Source of the DNA: CAVWNR01 sp963756525
GTDB lineage: Bacteria > Actinomycetota > Actinomycetes > Mycobacteriales > Jatrophihabitantaceae
Length of the DNA stretch: 64,000 nucleotides
Assembly: GCA_963756525.1 (NCBI GenBank)
Contig: CAVWNR010000004.1
Location: forward strand, 124,001 to 188,000
Direction: 5' to 3'
The translations under genes were made by a program, and so were the position numbers. Positions 1 through 7,049 of the stretch are shown one piece after another (the first letter of the stretch is position 1; every line of letters begins with the position of its first letter). The notes under the pieces are model-generated. The model ran no database searches, was not told where the DNA came from, and was given only the letters and a program-made list of their open reading frames with translations.

Positions 1-246
1 ATCGAAGCTAGTGAGGTCGTACTTGATGGTGACGCCGCTGAGCGCCTGCTTCACGTCGGCCATCCGCGCCTTGCCCACATCATCAGCGCCGTTAAACGCC
101 CAAGCGTTCAGGGTGCCCTTCGGGGTGCCGGAAAAGCTGACGTTTGAAGCATTTGTACTGGAGCCGCCTCCTGAACCGCACGCGGCGGCCACGACCAGCG
201 AGGCCGCCGTCATCAGCACTGCCAGACCCCCCTGCTTCCTGTTCAT
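1..246 (-). CDS. Sugar ABC transporter substrate-binding lipoprotein, N-terminal part
   Basis: Only the first 82 codons lie in the window; the gene continues beyond the left edge. The protein starts with a lipoprotein signal: basic MNRK, a hydrophobic stretch, and a VAAAC lipobox with the modified cysteine at residue 23. A Gly/Ser linker and then GTLNAWAFNGADDVGKAR follow, which resembles the mature start of family 1 extracellular solute-binding proteins for sugars. The ATG is preceded by AAAGGACA at good spacing. By family, such a lipoprotein sits on the outer face of the membrane and delivers a sugar to an ABC permease. The permease genes should lie to the left. The substrate cannot be read from this part. 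Confidence 0.7.
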   Translation of the reverse strand, partial: MNRKQGGLAVLMTAASLVVAAACGSGGGSSTNASNVSFSGTPKGTLNAWAFNGADDVGKARMADVKQALSGVTIKYDLTSFD

Positions 247-394
247 TGCCTGTCCTTTCGACAGCGGGAGGACCGGCGGACTCGCCGGCCGGTTGCGGCG
301 CCGTCGCCCAGCAACGATCGACGGCAGACACAGACCTGGAATCCTTACCACAGCGAAAGTAACTGAGCGGACCGTTCCCGACAAGACAGCCCCG

Positions 395-410
395 GATACG
401 GTTCGGTATC
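395..410. promoter_or_regulatory. Candidate operator upstream of the sugar-binding protein gene
   Basis: GATAC and GTATC form an inverted repeat around six bases, about 150 bp upstream of the lipoprotein start at 246. A short dyad here would suit a LacI- or ROK-type sugar regulator, but no regulator gene is visible nearby. The assignment rests on position and symmetry only. The rest of 247-568 shows no convincing gene on either strand. Confidence 0.2.
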
Positions 411-568
411 GACTAGAACGAGCGATCTGAACCTTTCGACACGGCCGACACCGAGGCGCGCAACAAGATGGAATCGTTATCACATTTGGTTCGCTACTTC
501 CCGAGCCTCGTCGCCGTCGGGCGCCGTGCCCGGCAAGCGGACCCGGTGACGCAACATCGCCCCGGGCG

Positions 569-890
569 ATCGGCAGCCTGTACGTGCTGGGCCAGTTCAC
601 CGCCTGGGCGGCCGGCGAGGGTCTGCCGCTGGACGCCGAGGCGCTGCTCATCCCGGAGAATGGGGACCGGTACAGCTGCTCGGCGTCGGGCACCTAAGCG
701 AGGGCAGCCGCGCCGGCCGGCGCCGCGCAGCTGCGCACCTTCGCCGGCGCGGTCGCGGTGCGGGCTGGCCTGCGCCGATCCGCTGGGCCAGCCAGCGGCA
801 CCTGCTGCCGCCCTACACCGGCGCGCAGATCGCTTGGTACCGGTCCGCGGCGCCGCTGCAGTCCACCCCGCTGCGCATTCAGACCGCCGC
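569..890 (+). pseudogene. Decayed integrase-like coding remnant
   Basis: Protein-like segments can be read only by changing frame. From 569, IGSLYVLGQFTAWAAGEG runs to a stop at 695-697. HLSEGSRA then appears in a second frame at 691, AQLRTFAGAVAVRAGL in a third, and LLPPYTGAQIAWYRSAA from about 775. The order and wording recall the N-terminal SAM-like and linker part of actinobacterial tyrosine-recombinase-like proteins. No catalytic R-H-R-Y domain is present. I read this as a gene broken by several small indels. The family assignment is tentative. Confidence 0.4.
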
Positions 891-1203
891 GCGCTGGACA
901 CCCTCAGCCGCACCGGCATCCACAACCGCGAACTGCTCGCCGACCGCGGCTACAGCTTCGCCGTCGCCTGCCGACTTCGCCTTCCCCCTCTGGCAGCGCG
1001 GCATCGACGCGGTCTTCGACCTGCACCAACGCCAACGCGGCGTGCTGCCCGGCCCCGTCCCCGGCACCCTGTTCTGCGACGGGGCGCCGTTCAGCACCGC
1101 GCTGCTCCACCGGCTGCGCGACTTACCCCGCACCCACGTCGGCCTGACCAGCGCCCAGAAGACCGCCTGCCAAGCCGCCTTCGGCCCTTTCGACGTTCAG
1201 GTA
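891..1203 (+). pseudogene. Decayed mobile-element-associated coding remnant
   Basis: LSRTGIHNRELLADRGYSFAVA is read from 891. A frame change near 968 then gives ADFAFPLWQRGIDAVFDLH and PGPVPGTLFCDGAPFSTALL, up to about 1200. The phrasing (nRELLADRGYS, then a W-x-LPL-like stretch, then DLH) resembles proteins of unknown function found beside actinobacterial integrase or IS elements. No intact DDE or Tyr-recombinase active site can be seen. At least one frameshift is needed, so it is not expressed as one protein. Together with the integrase-like remnant upstream it marks an old insertion site. Confidence 0.35.
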
Positions 1204-1219
1204 ACAAAACAGCATCGGA

Positions 1220-1342
1220 ATCAACGTGAAGGTCGGCGGCACGGTGTTCGGCATCGGCATCGTGGACCTGGAGATCGCCGGCAAGTACAACCACGAATGG
1301 ACTGGAGCCGATCAGTTCTCGTCCTGGACCGCGCCGGTGTAA
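1220..1342 (+). pseudogene. 3' fragment of an unrecognised gene
   Basis: Forty codons read cleanly to TAA: INVKVGGTVFGIGIVDLEIA, then GKYNHEWTGADQFSSWTAPV. The fragment has no convincing start of its own and follows directly on the IS/integrase debris, so it looks like the surviving tail of a gene that lost its 5' part. The family is not recognised. It ends five bases before the end of the small membrane protein gene on the opposite strand, which fits an original convergent arrangement. Confidence 0.3.
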
Positions 1343-1346
1343 CTGG

Positions 1347-1585
1347 CTAGTCGGACTTGGGTACAGGCATGGCCCAGAGCGGGACCCACAGCGCGGGCAG
1401 CGGGTGAACTTGCGGCCGCCCATGCGATGCGGCGTGATCGTTGCCGCGAGGGGTGACAGGTTGAACGTCCGCCCGCAGTTGACCCATTGGTAGTCGTACC
1501 TGCTGGTGATGTGCTTCTGCACCGCGAATTGGACAGCGAACGCGGCGGCGATGATGACCAGTGGGGCGAGACTGGCGTCCGTCAA
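1347..1585 (-). CDS. Small membrane protein with C-terminal Cys-rich tail, probably frameshifted near its end
   Basis: A TTG start at 1585 sits behind AAGGAC at normal spacing. The protein opens with one hydrophobic helix (LAPLVIIAAAFAVQFAV), followed by YDYQWVNCGRTFNLSPLAA, HRMGGRK and CPRCGSRS, so it carries one Cys early in the tail and a CxxC near the end. In the literal frame translation runs on as nonsense to 1091. A one-base change near 1365 would give WAMPVPKSD and a TAG at 1349-1347, which looks like the natural end. I therefore place the gene end there. The function is unknown; the CxxC could bind zinc. Confidence 0.4.
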
Positions 1586-1673
1586 CGTACAGGTCCTTCG
1601 CCTGGATCCTCGATGTAGCACGAACTGGCTGCGCGCGCTGGCTACCCTAGCGTGTCGCCGCCTGTTCGCCGCG

Positions 1674-2465
1674 TCATGATGAGGATGGTCGGTCGGTCGA
1701 AGCGGACCGGTCAAAGATGATCAGCTCGCGTAGCCCGGCAACCGCGACAGGCAAGAGCGCCTGAAGGTTGCATGCAGCCTCGTCGGGGGTCATCGGCGAC
1801 TGATCGGGGTGACCGGCGACCTGCATGATCGCGCCTGCCCGGACACCGAGGGCGCTGGCCACCACGAACAGGCCAGCTGCCTCCATCTCCGAACACAGCG
1901 CCCCGCCGGCTCGCCACGCGGCCCATCGCTCCCGCAGCCGACCCGCGACGGGCATGCGGTCCGGCTCGCGCTGACCGTAATAGGAGTCCTTCGACTGCGC
2001 GACGCCGACATGCACGACCGCACCACTACGCCCGGCGCCCCGAATCAGCGCATTGGTCACGTCGAGATTGGCGACCGCCGGGAACTCGATGGGCAGGTAG
2101 TGCCGACTCGTTCCCTCGTCGCGGATGGCAGCGTGCACCACCGCGAGGTCGCCGGGACGGACGGTGGGCTGCATCGAACCGGACGTCCCTACCCGCACAA
2201 AGGTGTCCACGCCGAGCTTGGCGAGCTCCTCGACCGCGATGGCCGTCGACGGGAAGCCGATTCCGGTCGAGGTGACCGCAACCAGCTCGCCGTCGAGCAA
2301 CCCCGTCCAGGTCGTGTACTCGCGATGGGTCATCACATGACGCGGCTGGTCGAGCAGCCGGGCGATGGGTTCACAGCGGCCCGGGTCACCGGGCAGGAAC
2401 ACATACTTGCCGACCTCACCCGGCCTGAGCTGCAAATGGTGCTGCAGCCCGTCGTTGGCGCTCAA
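1674..2465 (-). CDS. udp: Uridine phosphorylase-like nucleoside phosphorylase
   Basis: The protein has the NP-I phosphorylase layout. FLPGDPGRCEPIA is the phosphate-binding loop near the N-terminus, HREYTTWTG follows, then STGIGFPSTAIAVEELAKLG, VRVGTSGSMQP and the nucleoside-binding CSEMEAAGLFVVASALG. This order matches Escherichia coli Udp closely, at about 263 residues. It would phosphorolyse uridine or a related nucleoside to base and ribose-1-phosphate in pyrimidine salvage, in the cytoplasm. The start is taken as TTG at 2465 because GGAGGAGG lies five bases upstream. An in-frame GTG at 2513 has no ribosome-binding site. Substrate preference (uridine, thymidine or other) cannot be settled here. 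Confidence 0.8.
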   Translation of the reverse strand: MSANDGLQHHLQLRPGEVGKYVFLPGDPGRCEPIARLLDQPRHVMTHREYTTWTGLLDGELVAVTSTGIGFPSTAIAVEELAKLGVDTFVRVGTSGSMQPTVRPGDLAVVHAAIRDEGTSRHYLPIEFPAVANLDVTNALIRGAGRSGAVVHVGVAQSKDSYYGQREPDRMPVAGRLRERWAAWRAGGALCSEMEAAGLFVVASALGVRAGAIMQVAGHPDQSPMTPDEAACNLQALLPVAVAGLRELIIFDRSASTDRPSSS

Positions 2466-2584
2466 CGAAACCTCCTCCACGCGACCTTCGCTCGCGCAGC
2501 GCTCGTTGTCCACCGCAGGCTAGTTTGTGTCACGTAGTAGCGGTATTGCGTAGTAGGAGACCGGGCGATGAGGGAACGAGTGCG

Positions 2585-2808
2585 ATGCGCGTCAACAGCA
2601 AAGGCCAGGTGACCATCCCCGCCCCGCTGCGGGAACGGTACGGCCTGCACGAGGGCCCTCCCCGGGGCCCGCGACACCGGCCACCTGGTGATCAACCCGA
2701 TCGTCTACGCCGAAGTGTCCACCGGCTTCCCCACCAGCGACTTCACCCGCGAACCACTCCCCTACGAGGCCGGCCCTCGCCGGCAAAGCATTCCTCATGC
2801 ACATCCGC
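2585..2808 (+). pseudogene. Collapsed VapB-VapC type toxin-antitoxin pair
   Basis: MRVNSKGQVTIPAPLRERYG at 2585 is a textbook start of an AbrB/SpoVT-fold antitoxin. It is interrupted after about 25 residues. From about 2680 a second frame reads HLVINPIVYAEVSTGFP, the middle of a PIN-domain toxin including the conserved Asn-Pro-x-x-Tyr-x-Glu element. PLPYEA and then, one frame over, LAGKAFL follow. The N-terminal Asp of the PIN active site and the C-terminal acidic residues are missing. Deletions have fused the remains of both genes, so neither should be active. Confidence 0.6.
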
Positions 2809-2826
2809 TGCAGCCAGGAGGACGGG

Positions 2827-3180
2827 ATGCGCGCCACACGCATTATGGCCAACCTTCGAGTGGCCAACATCGAGGCAACGAAGAGCTTCTACACCGACTA
2901 CCTCGGGCTCAGTACCGAGGAGTTCAACATGGGCTGGGTGGCCCGCTACAGCTCTCCCGACACCAGGGCGAACGTCCAACTGGTAACGCGCGACGCAAGT
3001 GCACCTGAAGACTCGGTCATTTCCGTCCACACGGATGACGTCGAGGCAGCGTATGAACAAGCGCAGCGACTCGGCTACGAGATCGTGCACCCGATAACCA
3101 CAGAGCCATGGGGTGTGCGCCGATTCTTCGTCCGAGCACCGGACGGCAACCTAATCAACATCGTGGACCACCGCGACTGA
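2827..3180 (+). CDS. VOC (glyoxalase/bleomycin-resistance) family protein
   Basis: The protein has 117 residues, the usual length of a one-domain VOC protein. It begins MRATRIMANLRVANIEATKS, followed by FYTDYLGLS (the first beta-alpha-beta unit) and ends with VRRFFVRAPDGNLINIVDH, where a metal-binding Glu or similar residue normally sits; here it is Asn-Ile. The start is chosen at 2827 because AGGAGG lies six bases upstream; an in-frame ATG at 2797 has none. VOC proteins include lyases, dioxygenases and drug-binding proteins, and nothing here identifies the ligand. It stands alone between the broken toxin-antitoxin pair and a convergent regulator operon. Confidence 0.7.
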   Translation: MRATRIMANLRVANIEATKSFYTDYLGLSTEEFNMGWVARYSSPDTRANVQLVTRDASAPEDSVISVHTDDVEAAYEQAQRLGYEIVHPITTEPWGVRRFFVRAPDGNLINIVDHRD

Positions 3181-3222
3181 AGGCTGGAACGAGGACCAGG
3201 GCATCGCGACCCTGGCGCAACG

Positions 3223-3630
3223 TCACGGCCGTCGGCCGTCATCCGCCGGCGGCTCGGCGGGTTGCGACGACGACCGGGTTGTCGGGCGCGTCCGCCCAGG
3301 CGATCTCGAAGTAGTTGCCCTCGGGGTCGCAGAGCTAAGCCGGGCCAGCTCGATGACCTCGTGCAGCGCGGCGACGTGACCGTCGAAAGCCTGCCGTCCT
3401 GCGTCGGTGAGCCGAACCCGCACCCGTCGCCGGTGATCGCTCACCGGCCGGTCGACGGCGAGGTAGCCGGCAGCCTCCAGCGTCGCGAACTGTTTCGACA
3501 GCGCCGAGTCGGACAGGCCGAGCCGGTCACGGACGAAGGCGAAGTCCACCCACTCCGCCGCGGCCAGCAGCGCGACGATCGACAGCCGGGTGCTGGGATG
3601 GATCAGCTCGTCGAAGCGCGCGACGGTCAC
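3223..3630 (-). CDS. Winged-helix transcriptional regulator with altered C-terminus
   Basis: The first 100 residues form a compact winged helix of the MarR/ArsR-like HTH type. FDELIHPSTRLSIVALLAAA is helix one, FVRDRLGLSDSALSKQFATL is the recognition region, and the wing is VSDHRRRVRVRLTDAG. After ELARLS the frame enters the remnant of a VOC gene, so the last 35 residues (low-complexity Arg/Ser/Pro) are probably not original. The GTG start overlaps the TGA of the membrane protein gene upstream, so the two are translated together. It probably represses its own operon through the twin palindromes at 4125-4166. Confidence 0.7.
   Translation of the reverse strand: MTVARFDELIHPSTRLSIVALLAAAEWVDFAFVRDRLGLSDSALSKQFATLEAAGYLAVDRPVSDHRRRVRVRLTDAGRQAFDGHVAALHEVIELARLSSATPRATTSRSPGRTRPTTRSSSQPAEPPADDGRRP
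3239..3333 (-). pseudogene. C-terminal fragment of a second VOC family gene
   Basis: Read on the minus strand, LCDPEGNYFEIAWADAPDN, then PVVVATRRAAGG and a TGA at 3241-3239. DPEGNYFEIAWA is the typical last strand of a VOC/glyoxalase domain. The rest of the gene is absent: the winged-helix regulator runs into it in another frame. This is the join of a deletion or recombination event. Confidence 0.55.
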
Positions 3631-4109
3631 CGTGGCGGCTGCGTGCGGGCGATCAGCCGGCGGACGTTGGCCATCACCAGCGGCCCGCCGCAGAGCACCA
3701 GCGCCGCGACGAACCCGCTCGCCACCACCGACGGGTGCTGCGCGCCGTCGGCGGCCAGACCGAGCGCGATACCGACCGTCAGACCAGTCATGGCAAGCAG
3801 GAAGCCGACGACCCAAACCGCCACCCGGTGCCCGACCAGCTCGCGCCGCACGCGCAGTCGCGAGGAGCCGGCCTGTCCGGAGAGCACCCGGGGCGCGATG
3901 CTTGCGTGTGCCGCGCCGAACGCGAGCGTGCCGACAGTCGTTGCCCATGGTGGCGCGAATTGGGCGAGCACGCCGAGCGCCAGCCAACCCACGGCGAGCG
4001 CCCACCAGTACCATCCCGGCACGTTGATCTCGGCCACCACCTGCTCGCGACGGCGGGCGACCGCCTCCAACGCCAGGCGCGCCTCGGTCTCGCTCATATC
4101 GCTACTCAT
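3627..4109 (-). CDS. Membrane protein co-transcribed with winged-helix regulator
   Basis: This protein has 160 residues and four hydrophobic helices: WYWWALAVGWLALGVLAQF, TTVGTLAFGAAHASI, VAVWVVGFLLAMTGLTVGIA and VVASGFVAALVLCGGPLVMA. A soluble N-terminal segment with a charged helix (EARLALEAVARRREQVV) precedes them. It matches the general pattern of actinobacterial membrane proteins paired with a small winged-helix regulator; the role of that pair is not known to me. The ATG at 4109 has GGAGG four bases upstream. Two tandem palindromes lie immediately before the gene. Confidence 0.65.
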   Translation of the reverse strand: MSSDMSETEARLALEAVARRREQVVAEINVPGWYWWALAVGWLALGVLAQFAPPWATTVGTLAFGAAHASIAPRVLSGQAGSSRLRVRRELVGHRVAVWVVGFLLAMTGLTVGIALGLAADGAQHPSVVASGFVAALVLCGGPLVMANVRRLIARTQPPR

Positions 4110-4124
4110 GGATCCTCCGTCTCG

Positions 4125-4166
4125 ACTTTCCCATCTGGAAAGTATCGACTTTCCCACCTGGAAAGT
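4125..4166. promoter_or_regulatory. Two tandem palindromic operator sites
   Basis: ACTTTCC-n5-GGAAAGT occurs twice, at 4125-4143 and 4148-4166, with centres 23 bp apart, about two helical turns on the same face. The spacers are CATCT and CACCT. Both lie just upstream of the membrane protein/regulator operon and between it and the divergent gene at 4204. The regulator encoded in the operon is the obvious candidate to bind here and could control both directions. Confidence 0.65.
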
Positions 4167-4203
4167 CAATCTGATTAGGACGCGGCCGCCGTATCCTGCC
4201 GAG

Positions 4204-4620
4204 ATGGTCGGCAAGGCGGCGCGGGCACGCCTGGAGGATGTCCACGAGCTGGCGGCGGCCATGCCGCACGTGACGGTCCTACCCGGCTCGGGTGGCAACC
4301 CGATCTATCAGGTCGGCGGGAAGTCGTTCATCTTCTTCCGCAATCCGCGGCCGGACGCGGTGGACCCTGACACCGGTGAGCGCTACCCCGACGTGATCGT
4401 GTTCTGGGTGGAGTCGGAGGCCGAGAAGCAGGCGCTGGTGCAGGATCCGGCGACGCCGTTGTTCACCACTGCGCGCTTCGACGGACATCCCTCCGTGCTG
4501 TTGCGTGCTAGCCGGATCGGCGAGCTCACGCGTCAAGAGCTCGCTGAACTGGTCGAAGCCGCCTGGCTGTCGAGAGCATCGCCGGCCAGAGCGGCGAGGT
4601 GGCTCGGCCGGGATACCTGA
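4204..4620 (+). CDS. MmcQ/YjbR family protein
   Basis: The protein has 138 residues with the CyaY-like fold pattern of the MmcQ/YjbR family. An N-terminal helix is rich in Ala and acidic residues (ARLEDVHELAAAMP), GSGGNPIYQVGGKSFIFF is the first beta hairpin, then come DVIVFWVESEAEKQALVQD and FDGHPSVLLRASRIGEL, and a C-terminal helix (RQELAELVEAAWL) ends it. Members are described as DNA-binding-like or of unknown role. It is divergent from the winged-helix operon and shares its operator region. Start ATG at 4204; no strong ribosome-binding site precedes it. Confidence 0.7.
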   Translation: MVGKAARARLEDVHELAAAMPHVTVLPGSGGNPIYQVGGKSFIFFRNPRPDAVDPDTGERYPDVIVFWVESEAEKQALVQDPATPLFTTARFDGHPSVLLRASRIGELTRQELAELVEAAWLSRASPARAARWLGRDT

Positions 4621-4633
4621 AACGTGGGTCGGG

Positions 4634-5107
4634 TCAGTGTCCGGCTTCGGGCCGGCCGTGCAGCAGGCGGTACCAGATCGGCGTGCCCGCGAAGCCGGTA
4701 CCGCCGAGCGCGACCGCGATCACCCCGATGTCCACGGAGATGCGACCCTGCTTGGCCCAGTAGACGTCCTGCAGGTCCAGCAGCAGGGCGAACTCGTCGA
4801 CGATCAGCGCGAGCCCTGCGCCGTAGGCGAGTGCGACGAGCGGATGCCGGTGGCGCTGCTGCTGCCCGAAGATGGCCACGCCGCCGGTGCCCGAGATCAA
4901 CCCGATTCCCCACATGTAGTGGTGCAGATGCTCACCACCCATGCTGAGGTTCTTGAACGGACCGCGGCCGGCCCGGATCGCATGCGTGATCACCCGCACA
5001 GCGGCGAACGTCACCGTGAAACCGATCCAGGACAGGAGCACCGACCGTTCCCGGGCCCCCATGTCCACCCGATACGCCTGCTCGACCCGGCGCGCGACGT
5101 GCCGCAT
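4634..5107 (-). CDS. Integral membrane protein of unknown function
   Basis: This is a 157-residue protein with about four hydrophobic segments: LLSWIGFTVTFAAVRVI, YMWGIGLISGTGGVAIF, LVALAYGAGLALIVDEFALL and VDIGVIAVALGGTGFAG. GGEHLHHYMWGI is a striking His-rich motif at the membrane edge and could bind metal or heme. A second possible start is the Met at 5062. It lies 50 bp behind the formate dehydrogenase anchor gene on the same strand, so it may be read as the last gene of that operon. No family is recognised. Confidence 0.6.
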   Translation of the reverse strand: MRHVARRVEQAYRVDMGARERSVLLSWIGFTVTFAAVRVITHAIRAGRGPFKNLSMGGEHLHHYMWGIGLISGTGGVAIFGQQQRHRHPLVALAYGAGLALIVDEFALLLDLQDVYWAKQGRISVDIGVIAVALGGTGFAGTPIWYRLLHGRPEAGH

Positions 5108-5157
5108 CCGCCAAGCGTAGCCGCTCGGCCTGACGTCACCGCGTGCCGAAAACCGTA

Positions 5158-6171
5158 TTACGTCGAAGCGTTACGCCGCAGGCGCTCGCGTTGCGGCACG
5201 ACGGTGTACTTCGGGTCCTCCGCCGAGACCAGCCCGGCCTGGAAGATCCCGAACCGGGTCAGTGCCGAACCGCCCAGCAGTGCCATGCCGCCGAGCGCGT
5301 TGCGGATCCGGCTGCGCCCGCCCGTCGCGACGAGAAGCGCCCCACCGGCCGTGAGCGCCTCGGCCGCCCGCAGGTACGTCTTGGCCTTTCCCTGGTGGTA
5401 GGCCTCGCCGGCGAGCCCCATCCGGCGCTCCATGAGCTTGCTCAGCCCGACCTCGCCGAGCGCCGCGCCGACGGCGAGCGGGCGCAGCGGCCCGGTTTCG
5501 GCGGTCGGTGCGCCGAACAGGCCTAGCCCGGAGGCGGCGGCAAGTCCGCTGCTGGAAAAGAGCAGCGGCATCTCGCGGTGCCCGTTGTGCCACGCCGGCA
5601 CCGCGGTGTTGCAGATCAGCGCCGCGGTATAGCTGGTGACCGGGGGGCCGAGCACGGCCGCACCGGCCGCGGCCAGCGCGCCGATGCCCCGGTATTTGCG
5701 GGTGATGTCGGTCAACGCCGCCACACTCGCCGCGGGCACAAACCCGGCGAGCAGCCACGAGCCGACGCTCATCGGCGAGGTCACCTTGAACATCCGCAGC
5801 ATGTTGAGAAAACGGCTCGGCCGGCCGAGGTCGTGCACGAGCGCGACGAGCGAGAGCTGGCCGGCCGCAGCCGCGCCGATCTTGCTGACCCGCGCCAGTG
5901 CCGGGCGTCGGCTCAGCCCGGCCGCGGCCGCGATGACGGCGCTGGCGCCGGCGAGCCCGCCGAGGAACAGGTATCCGGGGATGTCGGGCTCTTGCCATAC
6001 CGGCTGGTTGAGGATCGGCTTGCCGTAATAGCTCTGGAACTGCTGCCGGTCGGGCCGAGGCTGCGCATGGCGCGGGCCGCCGCCGCCCGGCGGGACGTTC
6101 ACCCCGGTCGTCGCCTTGCTGCCGGGACGGGCGCCCTCCATACCGTCCTTGGTGACCTTCGACTCGCTCAT
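5158..6171 (-). CDS. NrfD-type membrane anchor of formate dehydrogenase
   Basis: This 337-residue polytopic protein has about eight helices after a hydrophilic head of some 60 residues. The NrfD/PsrC family signature is seen in PVWQEPDIPGYLFLGGLAG, and ALVHDLGRPSRFLNMLRMFK is the conserved loop that follows. Such subunits carry no heme but hold the quinone site and anchor the iron-sulfur subunit. Its ATG overlaps the TGA of the ferredoxin-like subunit (ATGA), so translation is coupled. By context it passes electrons from formate to the quinone pool, or the reverse. The C-terminus ends in a basic tail. Confidence 0.85.
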   Translation of the reverse strand: MSESKVTKDGMEGARPGSKATTGVNVPPGGGGPRHAQPRPDRQQFQSYYGKPILNQPVWQEPDIPGYLFLGGLAGASAVIAAAAGLSRRPALARVSKIGAAAAGQLSLVALVHDLGRPSRFLNMLRMFKVTSPMSVGSWLLAGFVPAASVAALTDITRKYRGIGALAAAGAAVLGPPVTSYTAALICNTAVPAWHNGHREMPLLFSSSGLAAASGLGLFGAPTAETGPLRPLAVGAALGEVGLSKLMERRMGLAGEAYHQGKAKTYLRAAEALTAGGALLVATGGRSRIRNALGGMALLGGSALTRFGIFQAGLVSAEDPKYTVVPQRERLRRNAST

Positions 6172-7049
6172 GGCCGACCTGCCACCGCGAACGCCGCGAC
6201 GACGGCGGCGAGAAGGGATGCTGCTGCCGTGCCGACCATCCGCCACATCCTCGGCAGGTCGCGGGTCGTGACGACCGGATCGGGTGGCAGGCCGTACACC
6301 TCCGGCTCGTCGAGCAGCAGGAAGAACGCCCCGTCGCCGCCGACCCCGTCGGCCGGGTCGTGCCCGTACAGCCGAGCGTCGTGGACGCCGCCGTTGTGCA
6401 GGTGCTCGACGCGTTGCCGCGCGCGTTCGCGCAACTCGTCCAGCGGACCGAACTGGATGGAGTCGGTGGGGCATGCCTTCGCGCAGGCGGGTTCGGCTCC
6501 GACGCTGATGCGGTCGTAGCACAGCGTGCACTTCCACATCCGCCCGTCGTCCTTACGCTGGTCGATCACTCCGTACGGGCAGGCCGGCACGCAGTACCCG
6601 CAGCCGTTGCAGATGTCCTCCTGCACGACCACGGTGCCGAACTCGGTGCGGAACAGCGCGCCGGTCGGGCAGACGTCCAGGCACGCGGCCTCGGTGCAGT
6701 GCTTGCACACGTCCGACGACATGAGCCAGCGCATGCCCTCCGCGCCGTCGCCCTGCGCGCCGCCGGTGATCTGCCCGGCGAGCGGCTTGCGCTGCTCGAT
6801 GAACGCGACGTGCCGCCACGTGTCGGCACCTAGGCTCTGCGTGTTGTCGTAGGACATCGCGGTGAAGTTCAGCCCGTCCTCGGGAATGGCGTTCCACTCC
6901 TTGCAGGCCACCTCGCACGCCTTGCACCCGATGCACACCGACGTGTCGGTGAAAAAACCCATCCGCGGCGGGGCATCCTGGTAGCCGCTGCCTGCGGCGG
7001 CGTCCTGACCGTTGCGGAAGGTCGGCATGTCCAGCCGGGTTGTGGTCAT
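6168..7049 (-). CDS. Formate dehydrogenase iron-sulfur (beta) subunit
   Basis: The protein has 293 residues and sixteen cysteines in four clusters. These are C39-C42-C45-C49, C115-C118-C123-C127, C147-C150-C153-C157 and C174-C177-C189-C193, the arrangement for four [4Fe-4S] centres in the FdhB/DmsB/HybA family. A hydrophobic helix at about 271-290 may anchor it at the membrane. It carries electrons between the molybdenum subunit (7046-10297) and the NrfD-like anchor (5158-6171). ATGA overlaps with both neighbours show a tightly coupled operon. No Tat signal is present, as expected for a subunit exported with, or kept inside with, its partner. Confidence 0.9.
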   Translation of the reverse strand: MTTTRLDMPTFRNGQDAAAGSGYQDAPPRMGFFTDTSVCIGCKACEVACKEWNAIPEDGLNFTAMSYDNTQSLGADTWRHVAFIEQRKPLAGQITGGAQGDGAEGMRWLMSSDVCKHCTEAACLDVCPTGALFRTEFGTVVVQEDICNGCGYCVPACPYGVIDQRKDDGRMWKCTLCYDRISVGAEPACAKACPTDSIQFGPLDELRERARQRVEHLHNGGVHDARLYGHDPADGVGGDGAFFLLLDEPEVYGLPPDPVVTTRDLPRMWRMVGTAAASLLAAVVAAFAVAGRP

